Shown: one piece after another, positions 44,829 through 52,633 of the stretch
How positions within the stretch are numbered: position 1 is the stretch's first letter
How the letters are laid out: each line of letters begins with the position of its first letter
Origin: Flavobacteriales bacterium
GTDB taxonomy: Bacteria; Bacteroidota; Bacteroidia; Flavobacteriales_F; PHOS-HE28
Reading direction: 5' to 3'
Assembly (NCBI GenBank): GCA_016704485.1
Contig: JADJAA010000001.1
Location: 2,552,795 to 2,616,794 of the forward strand
DNA length: 64,000 nt
Position numbers and translations under genes: made by a program
Notes under the pieces: model-generated
Seen by the model: the letters and a program-made list of their open reading frames with translations, nothing else
Told to the model about the DNA's origin: nothing
Databases searched by the model: none

Positions 44829-46308
44829 CTATCGTGTCATTTTTCATGTGTGGTAGTGCTTTCTGCACGCGGAATAACGTGTAGTCGCTCAAAAATGCGG
44901 AATAGAACAGCTCACCCACCTTTCGTGCACCTCTTGGGGTGAAATGCGTATAGTCCGCTGCGGCCAGAGGTGGCTCCGCATTCACCCAGCTAACCATGCT
45001 GTTCTTGCCGCCCATGGCATCATACATGTCCCAGAATACCGCGCCTTGCTGTAATGTGTTTGCTTTCATTGCATTGCGAACATCTTCAAGGAATGGTCTG
45101 GTAACATAGTCCTCGCCTTCCTTAATACTCATGTCGCTCGGGCCGATCACGATGATCGTAATCCCCGGGATCAGCCTTCGGAACCGGACGATCTGCGTGC
45201 CAAAGAAGTGTCCATAGCTTTCGGCTTGTTCCGCACTTTTGATATTGGGTAGAACGTTACCGCCGTATTGAAGGATCAACAACTCCACATCCAGATCGGA
45301 ATACATGGTGCGTAATAATGCTTGATCGACGGCATGGAATTCATAGCCCGATGCACCCCGAGCGGCGATGTTATCCACATTAACTCCGTTGGCCCCTTCG
45401 AGCGAAACACCATAGATGTCCGGACTATGTGTACCCGTGAAGGTGAAGGTGAGCTGATCTGGTGTTGCGGGGAATTTCCATTCACGGATCAACAGCTTTT
45501 CAGCAGGTTCCACTACTTCGGTCGATAGCAATTCATCACCTTGGTGCAGATCTATTCGCACAGGAGCTGTGTGCCATCCATAGTACAGTTTACAGACGGA
45601 GAATTCCTTGGCTTTACTGAATGCATTTTGTTGCGCTGTGATAGTCAACGATGCAGAATGGATAGTAGTGTCCCGTAGTGTGGAGTCGGATAGGATGGGG
45701 GTGAATCGGGAGTAAGAGGATAAGGCTCCGAACCGGGTATGTTCCTGTTGAGGGTCACGCGTGGTCATAACACTGTATCGGATCCAATCACCGGCCAACG
45801 CACGTTCTACGCTAAAGTTGGGAACGATATCGGCTATCGGGAATAATCCGGGTCCATTGCCTCCGAACTGCGTTTGGAATTTGTTGCGGATGTAGGAGGT
45901 GATCCTATCGCCTTCCAATTGTGAATCACCGTAATGCAGGATACGCACTGGACGTTTTTGAGAACGCGCTTTTTCCAATTTGGAGAACAGTGCGAATAGG
46001 ACGGACTTGTCCTTTTTAGGATAATGCAAGGCGATGCGTTCCTCCAACGGTGCAAGTACTGCAGGTGCTAAGGTGTCCTGCGCTAAAGTATCGAGCGCCG
46101 CTACCTCATCGGCATCTGCTTCGAGTTCGAGGATGTCGGATATGTCCACTTGCTCTTGCTTTTCCGGTGATAGTATTTCTGCGGGAGAAGGAAATCTGAT
46201 GGTCAATTCATCGCCCAATTTTATCCCTTGTTCGGGAAGGATGATCCCTAGCAGACCAAGCAGGCTTAGAACGAGGATCAGGAACGCCACAATGCGTCCG
46301 GGCGTCAT
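44818..46308 (-). CDS. SGNH/GDSL hydrolase-type protein, membrane-anchored (copy 2)
   Basis: This 496-residue protein has an N-terminal membrane helix (IVAFLILVLSLLGLLGII) that probably anchors it to the inner membrane, then an acidic linker. SGNH blocks are I LHYGDSQLEGDRI, III LQYGGNVLPN and V DYTHFTPRGARKVG. It is a divergent paralogue of the neighbouring protein. Together they resemble the PatB/AlgX-type partners of MBOAT proteins, which place acetyl groups on polymer sugars. Gene overlaps of 4 bp upstream and 11 bp downstream show one operon. Confidence 0.85.
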   Translation of the reverse strand: MTPGRIVAFLILVLSLLGLLGIILPEQGIKLGDELTIRFPSPAEILSPEKQEQVDISDILELEADADEVAALDTLAQDTLAPAVLAPLEERIALHYPKKDKSVLFALFSKLEKARSQKRPVRILHYGDSQLEGDRITSYIRNKFQTQFGGNGPGLFPIADIVPNFSVERALAGDWIRYSVMTTRDPQQEHTRFGALSSYSRFTPILSDSTLRDTTIHSASLTITAQQNAFSKAKEFSVCKLYYGWHTAPVRIDLHQGDELLSTEVVEPAEKLLIREWKFPATPDQLTFTFTGTHSPDIYGVSLEGANGVNVDNIAARGASGYEFHAVDQALLRTMYSDLDVELLILQYGGNVLPNIKSAEQAESYGHFFGTQIVRFRRLIPGITIIVIGPSDMSIKEGEDYVTRPFLEDVRNAMKANTLQQGAVFWDMYDAMGGKNSMVSWVNAEPPLAAADYTHFTPRGARKVGELFYSAFLSDYTLFRVQKALPHMKNDTIDVP

Positions 46309-47711
46309 TGTACTTGGGGAATAGTGATCTTTTGGCCCGGCAAGATCATGGACGAAATACCATTGGCCTGCATCAGATCCGCCACTGTAATTCCAGGGTA
46401 GCGCTTTGCAATGGCATACAACGAATCACCGGCCTGTACCGTATATGCCTTTTGGACCAAGGACGAGGTTGTAGGTGAAATTTTATTGGTTGGTCCTTCC
46501 GCGTCAGGATGCGATGGCGCTGTTCTCACTTTGTCACGAACATGGATCACCAGTTTTTTACCAGCGTAGATCTTGTCTCCACGCAATCCGTTCCACTTTT
46601 TCAATTGCGAGACCGATACATGGTATTTCTGGGCGATCGAGCCAAGGTTATCTCCGCTGCGAACGGTATGGCGTATGGTCCGATCAACTTCAACCACACT
46701 TTCACTTGGATCTTGCGCAATGAGTTCAAGGCTGTTCGCGACCTTTTCCAACGAGTCCAGGAATTGAGCAAAAAGGGGCTTCATGCCAGCTGGCAGCTGG
46801 AACGTTGCACCGTTGGGAATACGATCATTTGAAAATGTCGGGTTCAACGAACGTAGTTGTGCCATTGGTATGTTCAGTCCATCGCTTAAAATTCGGAACC
46901 GGGTCACTGTGTGTGCTTCCAAGGTGTCTGCGGACCGGTCAAATTCAACGTGGATCGGCCTTATACCCAATTCTTCTTGCCGTGCGGTAAGGTGAATGAA
47001 GGCCATGAACGTTGGGAGAATATCAAGGTGCGTCGCATCGAATTTCGGGTAATACGCGCGGTAGCTGCTGATACCAGGTGCTTTCAAGCGTGCACGTTCT
47101 ACATTTGCTGGACCACACGAAAAGGCCATGATCGCCAAAGGCCATGTGCCGTATTGTGTTTTCAGGTCAACTAGATAACGCACAGCTGCCTGCGTGCTTT
47201 TTACGGCATCACTGCGTTCGTCGATATCTGCTGTGATCCGCAACCCGTAACGAATCGCAACAGGGTAGGTGAGCATCCAAAGTCCGCGTTCGCCTTGTGC
47301 CGTAGCTGCATGAACATTCATACCGGAAAGCGCCATTGGCAGTAACTTCAATTGTGCGGGAAGTTCATGCTCCAGAAGTGCATCCTCGATCATGGGGAAA
47401 TACTCTTCTGCCATACCCAATAATGCCTGAAATTCATCACGCTTCGGTTGTCCGAAGAGATCCGCATATCGCACAACGGCACTATCCGCGAAAACGGGAA
47501 AAGTGCCCGCATCCTCTTGTATCTTGAGGTACAGATTCTCGCTATCCACCGCACGTACAACACCTTTGCCAGCTTCGTTATGGGCTTGGGCTACTTGCAG
47601 AACAGGCCAAGTGTGCATAAGGCTATCCACGGGCCAAGTGCGCTGCGCATATATGCCAGTGGTACTTGCTAAGCACAACGTTACCACGAGTGTTGATCTC
47701 CTCATACGCAT
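46305..47711 (-). CDS. LysM protein with degenerate lytic transglycosylase domain
   Basis: This 468-residue exported protein has an SLT/MltD-like domain (about residues 90-240) and two LysM domains (about 335-380, HTVRSGDNLGSIAQKYHVS; about 420-466, YTVQAGDSLYAIAKRYPG). In the SLT domain the helix that usually reads LP-x-x-E-S has LPMALSGMNV, so the catalytic Glu is replaced by Leu. The usual A-Y-N-G-G-P is MAFSCGPANV. It keeps GLWMLTYPVAIRYGL. It probably binds peptidoglycan without cutting it. It is the first gene of the MBOAT/SGNH operon (4-bp overlap). Confidence 0.85.
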   Translation of the reverse strand: MRMRRSTLVVTLCLASTTGIYAQRTWPVDSLMHTWPVLQVAQAHNEAGKGVVRAVDSENLYLKIQEDAGTFPVFADSAVVRYADLFGQPKRDEFQALLGMAEEYFPMIEDALLEHELPAQLKLLPMALSGMNVHAATAQGERGLWMLTYPVAIRYGLRITADIDERSDAVKSTQAAVRYLVDLKTQYGTWPLAIMAFSCGPANVERARLKAPGISSYRAYYPKFDATHLDILPTFMAFIHLTARQEELGIRPIHVEFDRSADTLEAHTVTRFRILSDGLNIPMAQLRSLNPTFSNDRIPNGATFQLPAGMKPLFAQFLDSLEKVANSLELIAQDPSESVVEVDRTIRHTVRSGDNLGSIAQKYHVSVSQLKKWNGLRGDKIYAGKKLVIHVRDKVRTAPSHPDAEGPTNKISPTTSSLVQKAYTVQAGDSLYAIAKRYPGITVADLMQANGISSMILPGQKITIPQVQ

Positions 47712-47907
47712 CTAACGGAACGTAAAACAAACGATCCTGATTGATCTGCGGGCTTCTTATTCCTTGTTTTCTACACGCATCGCTGTTGGTCGGAGATCAT
47801 TCATCGTCAGCATCTTGCAGATCTGCGACCAGCATCCGCAACTTTGCACGATCACCGATGTGGTTTTCGGCGTTGTGTTAAAACGATCAATTCAATAAAT
47901 TAATAGC

Positions 47908-48552
47908 ATGAAAGTAGAGATCTGGAGCGATGTGCTTTGTCCGTTCTGTTACATCGGAAAACGGGAGTTCGAGCTGGCCTAGTCGCAGTTCGTGCATAAG
48001 GATGATGTAGAGGTGGTCTGGAAGAGCTTTGAATTGGACCAGAATGCGCCTGTGAATTACGAAAAGGACATGTATGACCTGCTAGCCTCCAAGTATGGAC
48101 GTACGCGTGAAGAGACGATCACGAACGTACGGTCCGTGGTGGAACGTGCTGATTCCGTGGGCTTGGCTTATGACATGGACCGTGTTATTCCAACCAATTC
48201 GTTCGATGCGCATCGCTTGCTTCAGTATGCCAAGTCCGTTGGTAAAGGGGATGCAATGAAAGAGCGCTTGCTAAAGGCCTATTTCATGGAAGGTGCGCAT
48301 ATCGGGGAGCATCAACAGTTGAAAGCACTTGCCCATGAAGTTGGTCTGGACAGTGGAATAGTGACCCAACTTTTAGCCTCTGATGCCTTTACCGCAGAGG
48401 TAAGGAATGATGAACTGGAAGCGCAGGAAATAGGTGTTCGTGGAGTGCCTTTTTTCGTAGTGGATAGGCGCTACGCCGTTAGCGGTGCACAATCAAATGA
48501 GCACTTTCTGGAAGTGTTGAACAAGGCTTGGGAGGAGCGCGTTCCGAATTGA
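47908..48552 (+). pseudogene. DsbA-family (FrnE-like) oxidoreductase interrupted by an amber codon
   Basis: From ATG 47908 the frame reads MKVEIWSDVLCPFCYIGKRE, the N-terminus of FrnE/DsbA-like proteins with a C-P-F-C redox motif. Codon 25 (47980-47982) is TAG, then the same frame continues unbroken for 189 sense codons to the stop at 48552. The continuation has the family features WKSFELDQNAP, AYFMEGAHIGEHQQL and GVRGVPFFVVDRRYAVSGAQ. The total of 214 codons is normal for the family. TAG is an ordinary stop elsewhere here (citrate synthase), so this is a nonsense mutation, a sequencing error, or a recoded site. The gene is convergent with the agmatinase gene. Confidence 0.85.
47980..47982 (+). 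other. In-frame TAG codon in DsbA-like gene
   Basis: The codon follows the GCC of ...EFELA and precedes TCG CAG. A one-base change from CAG, TTG, AAG or GAG would restore the frame. Confidence 0.9.
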
Positions 48553-48560
48553 TACACAGC

Positions 48561-49604
48561 TTACTTTGCCAGTATCCCGCACAGATGATAAAGCAGCCTT
48601 GCACCTACGTTAGCGTCCCATTCATCATGGGCTCCGGGTGCAACTTCCACAAGGTCGAAACCGATGATCTTCTTTCCGCTCGCGGCTAAACGAGAAAGGA
48701 GATAGGTGGCCTCTTCGAACTGTAGTCCACCGGGTACGGGTGTGCCGGTATTCGGACAGAGCGTGGGTTCCAAGCCATCGATATCGAAACTGATATGGAC
48801 CTTTTCCGGTAACGCGCTAATGATCGCATCGCACTGTTCGCGCCACGTTATACCATCAAATTGCTGACGGCGTATATCCGCACTCAAGATCACTTTTACA
48901 CGATCTTTTTGTTTGAGGAAAACAGTGTTCTCTTGTTCGCAAAAATCACGGATACCAACACTTACCAACTGCTTCATTTGCTTGATCGGAAGTGTGTTGT
49001 ACATGATGCTCGCATGGCTATACGTGAAGTCTTCATAGGCAATGCGAAGATCCATATGTGCATCGATATGGAGGATACCGAACTCCTTATGTCGCTTGGC
49101 CTGCGCTTGGAATAGGCCAAGCGGTGTGCTGTGGTCCCCACCAACAAGACCCACCAACTTTCCTTGGTCCATCCAGTATCCGGCCCGTTGTTCAACCCAT
49201 GCGTTCATCACTTCGCATTCGGCGTTGATCAAGTCCAACGCCTTTTTCGCACGAGCTTGTTTCTTTTTGTCTCCCCCTTTTATCAAAAGATCCATTACAT
49301 GTTTGGCCTCTTTCTTCAACGCTTGGCTCTGTTCCAGCAATGCCATTGGGAGCTCATCCATCGCTATTCCACGCTTCCATAATTCCGGAAATTCCCGATG
49401 AAATAGATCCACCTGATAACTTGCTTCCAAGATCGCTTCGGGACCACAAGAAGTTCCTGCACCATAGCTCGTGGTCACTTCCCACGGTACCGGGATCAAT
49501 ACGATATCGGCTTCTTCTGCTGTGAAGGGTAGGCCGTAGATCCCAGCATCTTCAGGTGCAGGACCGTTAGCATCGAAATTCTTGATCTTGGTGGCTTTGG
49601 ACAT
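48561..49604 (-). CDS. Agmatinase/arginase-family ureohydrolase
   Basis: This 347-residue enzyme starts at ATG 49604 (MSKATKIKNFDANG). It carries the metal-binding motifs of the family: VGGDHST near residue 150, DAHMDLR near 180 and SFDIDGLEP near 268. These bind two Mn ions. A charged helical insertion (about 95-120) distinguishes the Bacteroidota subgroup. It probably hydrolyses agmatine or another guanidino compound to urea; substrate is not certain. The stop lies 8 bp from the convergent DsbA-like gene. Confidence 0.9.
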   Translation of the reverse strand: MSKATKIKNFDANGPAPEDAGIYGLPFTAEEADIVLIPVPWEVTTSYGAGTSCGPEAILEASYQVDLFHREFPELWKRGIAMDELPMALLEQSQALKKEAKHVMDLLIKGGDKKKQARAKKALDLINAECEVMNAWVEQRAGYWMDQGKLVGLVGGDHSTPLGLFQAQAKRHKEFGILHIDAHMDLRIAYEDFTYSHASIMYNTLPIKQMKQLVSVGIRDFCEQENTVFLKQKDRVKVILSADIRRQQFDGITWREQCDAIISALPEKVHISFDIDGLEPTLCPNTGTPVPGGLQFEEATYLLSRLAASGKKIIGFDLVEVAPGAHDEWDANVGARLLYHLCGILAK

Positions 49605-49669
49605 GTCGTTTTCGTTAGAGTACGCAAAGGTCGGTAGAACTGCCAATTCCCCAAGCGTTCATTGCGAAC

Positions 49670-49693
49670 GCCCCGCACGTAGTGGTGCGGGGC
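49670..49693. terminator. Strong hairpin between PspC and agmatinase genes
   Basis: The arms gccccgcac and gtgcggggc pair over nine G-C-rich bases around a six-base loop. No T run follows on either strand. It lies 80 bp past the PspC stop and 65 bp before the agmatinase start, so it may end or attenuate the PspC transcript. Confidence 0.5.
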
Positions 49694-49773
49694 GCGCTCG
49701 GCCCAAGCTATTTTCCCTCATTGCGTGGGGCCGATGTGGCACTGTGGTAGTGCCTTATTGCATCCGTCGGATC

Positions 49774-51603
49774 TTACATCCGCTGGAAAAGCAGGTCCAG
49801 CACGTTCGGTAGTTTGTAGGCTACGTCGTTGCTGGTGGAAGCCGTACTGCGATCCTCTTCGACCTGGTCGGATGAACCGCTCAATTTCCAATTTCCGATG
49901 CTAACGACAATGTTGCTCTTGGTTCCGGTTGTGTCAATTGCTGGAGCGTTCGGTTGTATGGGCAGATCATCCGGTACGTGATCCGGGTCCACATCACGGC
50001 TCAGACCACTTAGGGTCATGGTCCACGTTTGTCCCACCATGTCACCGTCGTACGTGTTGGTCACATTGTCCACATCATCCAACATGAAACCGGTATTATC
50101 CCCTAGATGGATCGCCTTGCCAAGGGGAACCTGTACAATGAAACGAATACGCTGCGCCCGTATCTTATCACTTTTCGGAAAATTCAGCCATGGCGAGAGT
50201 TCGAGGATGGAATCCACTTGAGATACCTTGAACGTAATGTTTGAAGCACGGATCATGCTACTTTTAAGTGAGCGAGCCTGTGCTTTGCGTTCCACGATCA
50301 AATGGTAGTTGTGATCCGGGCTTCGTTTTACATCCATCTGGGCCCATGCACCGTGAATGCTATCCGCAGAAGTACGGAACAGGTCAGCATCCCACCCGGT
50401 TCTTCCATTATTAAAGGATATTTTCCAGTTACGATCATCTTCTTCATCGATCATGCTGTTCACATGGAGTATCTGTCCAGTAGGTTGGAGCATTTCAACT
50501 TCGGTACGTAACTTTTCACTTCGCTTGAAATCATTTCCAAGGCGTATGCCAAGTACCATTGTTACGATCAAGGCAATGAACCAAACGGCCGCCAGCGTTC
50601 CGGAGAACCATCCTGGCGACTTGGTATTAAAGACCAGACGTAAGCCAAGAAGTACCAATGCGATAACCGGTATCAAGGCCAATAGAATGCTTGCCAGAAC
50701 GAACCAGATCGCTTGACTTGAACTAGCGAAGAAGAGACCGCCCATTTCAAAATATCCGGCACCGCTACCACCGGAAAGACTGTCATACGTAAGTGTTCCT
50801 GCGCCAACGATCCCGGCGATCAGCATCATGCCTATTAGAAAGCCTGCTATGATCAATGCCACACCAATTATCTTGCCGAGCACTCCAACGCCTCTTGCTG
50901 CCGTGCGAGCGAACTGGTCTTTTCTAGGGCCTGCACCCGATCCGGCAAAACGCTTGCCTAGATCACTTGCTTCATTCGCGACATGAGTTGCGCCGGTCTT
51001 AACGCGTTCTGCACCTTCATCAAAAACCTTTTTCAGGTTATCAACGGTAACAGGTTCGCCACGCATTTCCAGCCGATCAGCTGCACTATCCGCTGGTGGT
51101 ACAACGATCCATAGAATGATGTAGATAAGCACACCAACTCCCATGAACAGCAGTGCGATGTAGATCAAGCGTAGGATCAACGGGTCAAAACCGAAATAGG
51201 CACCGACCCCGCTCAATACTCCACCGACCCATTTGTCTTCGGTATCGCGCATTAAACGACGGTGTTTGCGGCCACCACCAAAGGTCCAGTTCGGATCACT
51301 ACCCGCATTGGCATGCGCATTGTTCTCGCCATCATCGCTACTATCCATGTAGTCCTCCGGTTGACCCATGATACCGATGATATGTGCTACATCTTCGACA
51401 TTCACGACCTGTCTTTTACCATCCAAACGCTCTTGGAAAAGCTCCGAGATCCGCGCTTCAATGTCGGCCATGATCTCATCGCGGCCGTCGGTTCCCGTGA
51501 ACTGGCCTCGGATACTTGAGAGGTAGCGCTGCAACTTTTCATAGGCATCCTCTTCAATATGGAACACCGTGCCGCTGATGTTGGCTGTGAGGGTTTTTTT
51601 CAT
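49774..51603 (-). CDS. PspC-domain membrane protein
   Basis: This 609-residue protein begins MKKTLTANISGTVFHIEEDAYEKL, the Bacteroidota PspC N-terminal region with a short helical domain. The PspC domain (about 115-170) reads VGGVLSGVGAYFGFDPLILRL then LIYIILWIVVPPA. Several more helices follow (225-345), and the C-terminal part is a soluble domain of beta-strand character. It probably senses envelope stress at the inner membrane. The PadR gene 52 bp upstream on the same strand is its likely regulator. Confidence 0.9.
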   Translation of the reverse strand: MKKTLTANISGTVFHIEEDAYEKLQRYLSSIRGQFTGTDGRDEIMADIEARISELFQERLDGKRQVVNVEDVAHIIGIMGQPEDYMDSSDDGENNAHANAGSDPNWTFGGGRKHRRLMRDTEDKWVGGVLSGVGAYFGFDPLILRLIYIALLFMGVGVLIYIILWIVVPPADSAADRLEMRGEPVTVDNLKKVFDEGAERVKTGATHVANEASDLGKRFAGSGAGPRKDQFARTAARGVGVLGKIIGVALIIAGFLIGMMLIAGIVGAGTLTYDSLSGGSGAGYFEMGGLFFASSSQAIWFVLASILLALIPVIALVLLGLRLVFNTKSPGWFSGTLAAVWFIALIVTMVLGIRLGNDFKRSEKLRTEVEMLQPTGQILHVNSMIDEEDDRNWKISFNNGRTGWDADLFRTSADSIHGAWAQMDVKRSPDHNYHLIVERKAQARSLKSSMIRASNITFKVSQVDSILELSPWLNFPKSDKIRAQRIRFIVQVPLGKAIHLGDNTGFMLDDVDNVTNTYDGDMVGQTWTMTLSGLSRDVDPDHVPDDLPIQPNAPAIDTTGTKSNIVVSIGNWKLSGSSDQVEEDRSTASTSNDVAYKLPNVLDLLFQRM

Positions 51604-51655
51604 CGTCGTTACGCTAATGCGTTGGTTTGGTGGTTGCTGTTGGCGTGGGAAAGGA

Positions 51656-51988
51656 TCATTTATTGAGGCGGGTTGTTTTCTTTACTGCAAGGCTCAATTC
51701 GTCCCAGGTCTGATCCAATTCCGTGAGGAATTTGTCACCAACGGTCGTGAGCTTATAATATTTGCGCGGCGGTCCGGAGCGTGATTCCTCCCAACGATAG
51801 TTGAGCAGGCCGGCATCCTTTAGGCGGGTGAGCAGCGGGTAGAGCGTTCCTTCGACCACGATCAACTTCGCTTCTTTCAACTTGGAGATAATGTCCGATG
51901 GATATAGCTCGCCCTGGGCCAGAACGCCAAGGATGCAGTATTCCAGCACCCCTTTGCGCATTTGCGCTTTTGTGTTCTCCACTTTCAT
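51656..51988 (-). CDS. PadR-family transcriptional regulator
   Basis: This 110-residue protein starts at ATG 51988 (MKVENTKAQMRKGVLEYC). The PadR winged helix is clear: CILGVLAQGELYPSDIISKL, LIVVEGTLYPLLTRLKDAGL (recognition helix) and SRSGPPRKYYKLTTVGDKFL (wing). PadR proteins repress genes, often their own. A promoter with PadR-like half-sites lies upstream. It sits directly before a PspC gene, a common pairing, and probably controls it. In-frame codons up to 52060 lie within the predicted mRNA leader. Confidence 0.93.
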   Translation of the reverse strand: MKVENTKAQMRKGVLEYCILGVLAQGELYPSDIISKLKEAKLIVVEGTLYPLLTRLKDAGLLNYRWEESRSGPPRKYYKLTTVGDKFLTELDQTWDELSLAVKKTTRLNK

Positions 51989-52045
51989 GCGGTGATGGCC
52001 GTTTGGCCGTTGTTTGAATAATAGTGCATTTAGTACTTGACGATG

Positions 52046-52090
52046 CAAAGATATGTGCATAAGTTGGTACTATGCAACACATGGTACTAT
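52046..52090 (-). promoter_or_regulatory. padR promoter with candidate operator
   Basis: On the reverse strand TTG (52077-52075), 21 bases and TATCTTTG (52053-52046) form a Bacteroidota promoter. Overlapping it are ATGT (52053-52056) and ACAT (52079-52082) half-sites, an imperfect inverted repeat tgtgcat...atgcaaca, and a direct repeat tggtactat at 52065-52073 and 52082-52090. This fits PadR autoregulation. Confidence 0.6.
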
Positions 52091-52192
52091 TTTATTATGA
52101 ACGGTCTTGGGAATAGGATGAATGGTTACTGCGTGCTTCAGCTTCGTAACGGAAACCCTTACCCGCTTATCTTGCACCCATATCCTTAATCC

Positions 52193-52567
52193 ATGTTCAA
52201 ACGTATAGGCATTTTTGTTGTGCTACCCTTGGTGATCCTCGCCTTGTTCGGCTATTACCGATATTTTTGGGTGTTCGGTACCGGAGTAAAGTCCGGTGAA
52301 CTCAATTACGTGGTCCATAAAGGGGTGCTATTCAAAACCTATGAAGGCAAGATGATACAGACCGGGATAAAGAGCCAAGAAGGCGCTTTCCAAAGTCTTG
52401 AGTTCCTGTTCTCGGTTGATGATCCTAAGGTTGCGGAGCAACTCATGGTGAATAGTGGAAATCAATTCAACCTGCACTACAAAGAGTATTTAGCGGCCCT
52501 GCCTTGGAGAGGCCATTCCGAATTCGTGGTGGATAGTATTATCTCCATGACCAAAGTAAATCGTTGA
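52193..52567 (+). CDS. Small membrane-anchored protein, conserved in Bacteroidota
   Basis: This 124-residue protein has one N-terminal membrane helix (IGIFVVLPLVILALFGYYRYFW). A soluble domain of about 95 residues follows, with GVKSGELNYVVHKGVLFKTYEGKM and LHYKEYLAALPWRGHSEFVVDSII. I recall similar small proteins in other Bacteroidota, sometimes misannotated as 6-phosphogluconate dehydrogenase, but no function is established. It is divergent from padR (204-bp gap) and upstream of the GT39-type gene. Confidence 0.7.
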   Translation: MFKRIGIFVVLPLVILALFGYYRYFWVFGTGVKSGELNYVVHKGVLFKTYEGKMIQTGIKSQEGAFQSLEFLFSVDDPKVAEQLMVNSGNQFNLHYKEYLAALPWRGHSEFVVDSIISMTKVNR

Positions 52568-52633
52568 ATGACCTTTGGAAACGAAGCTCCATTGCGTTCG
52601 ACCTGGCTCCTATAAGTTATAGCTGGTTAAAGA

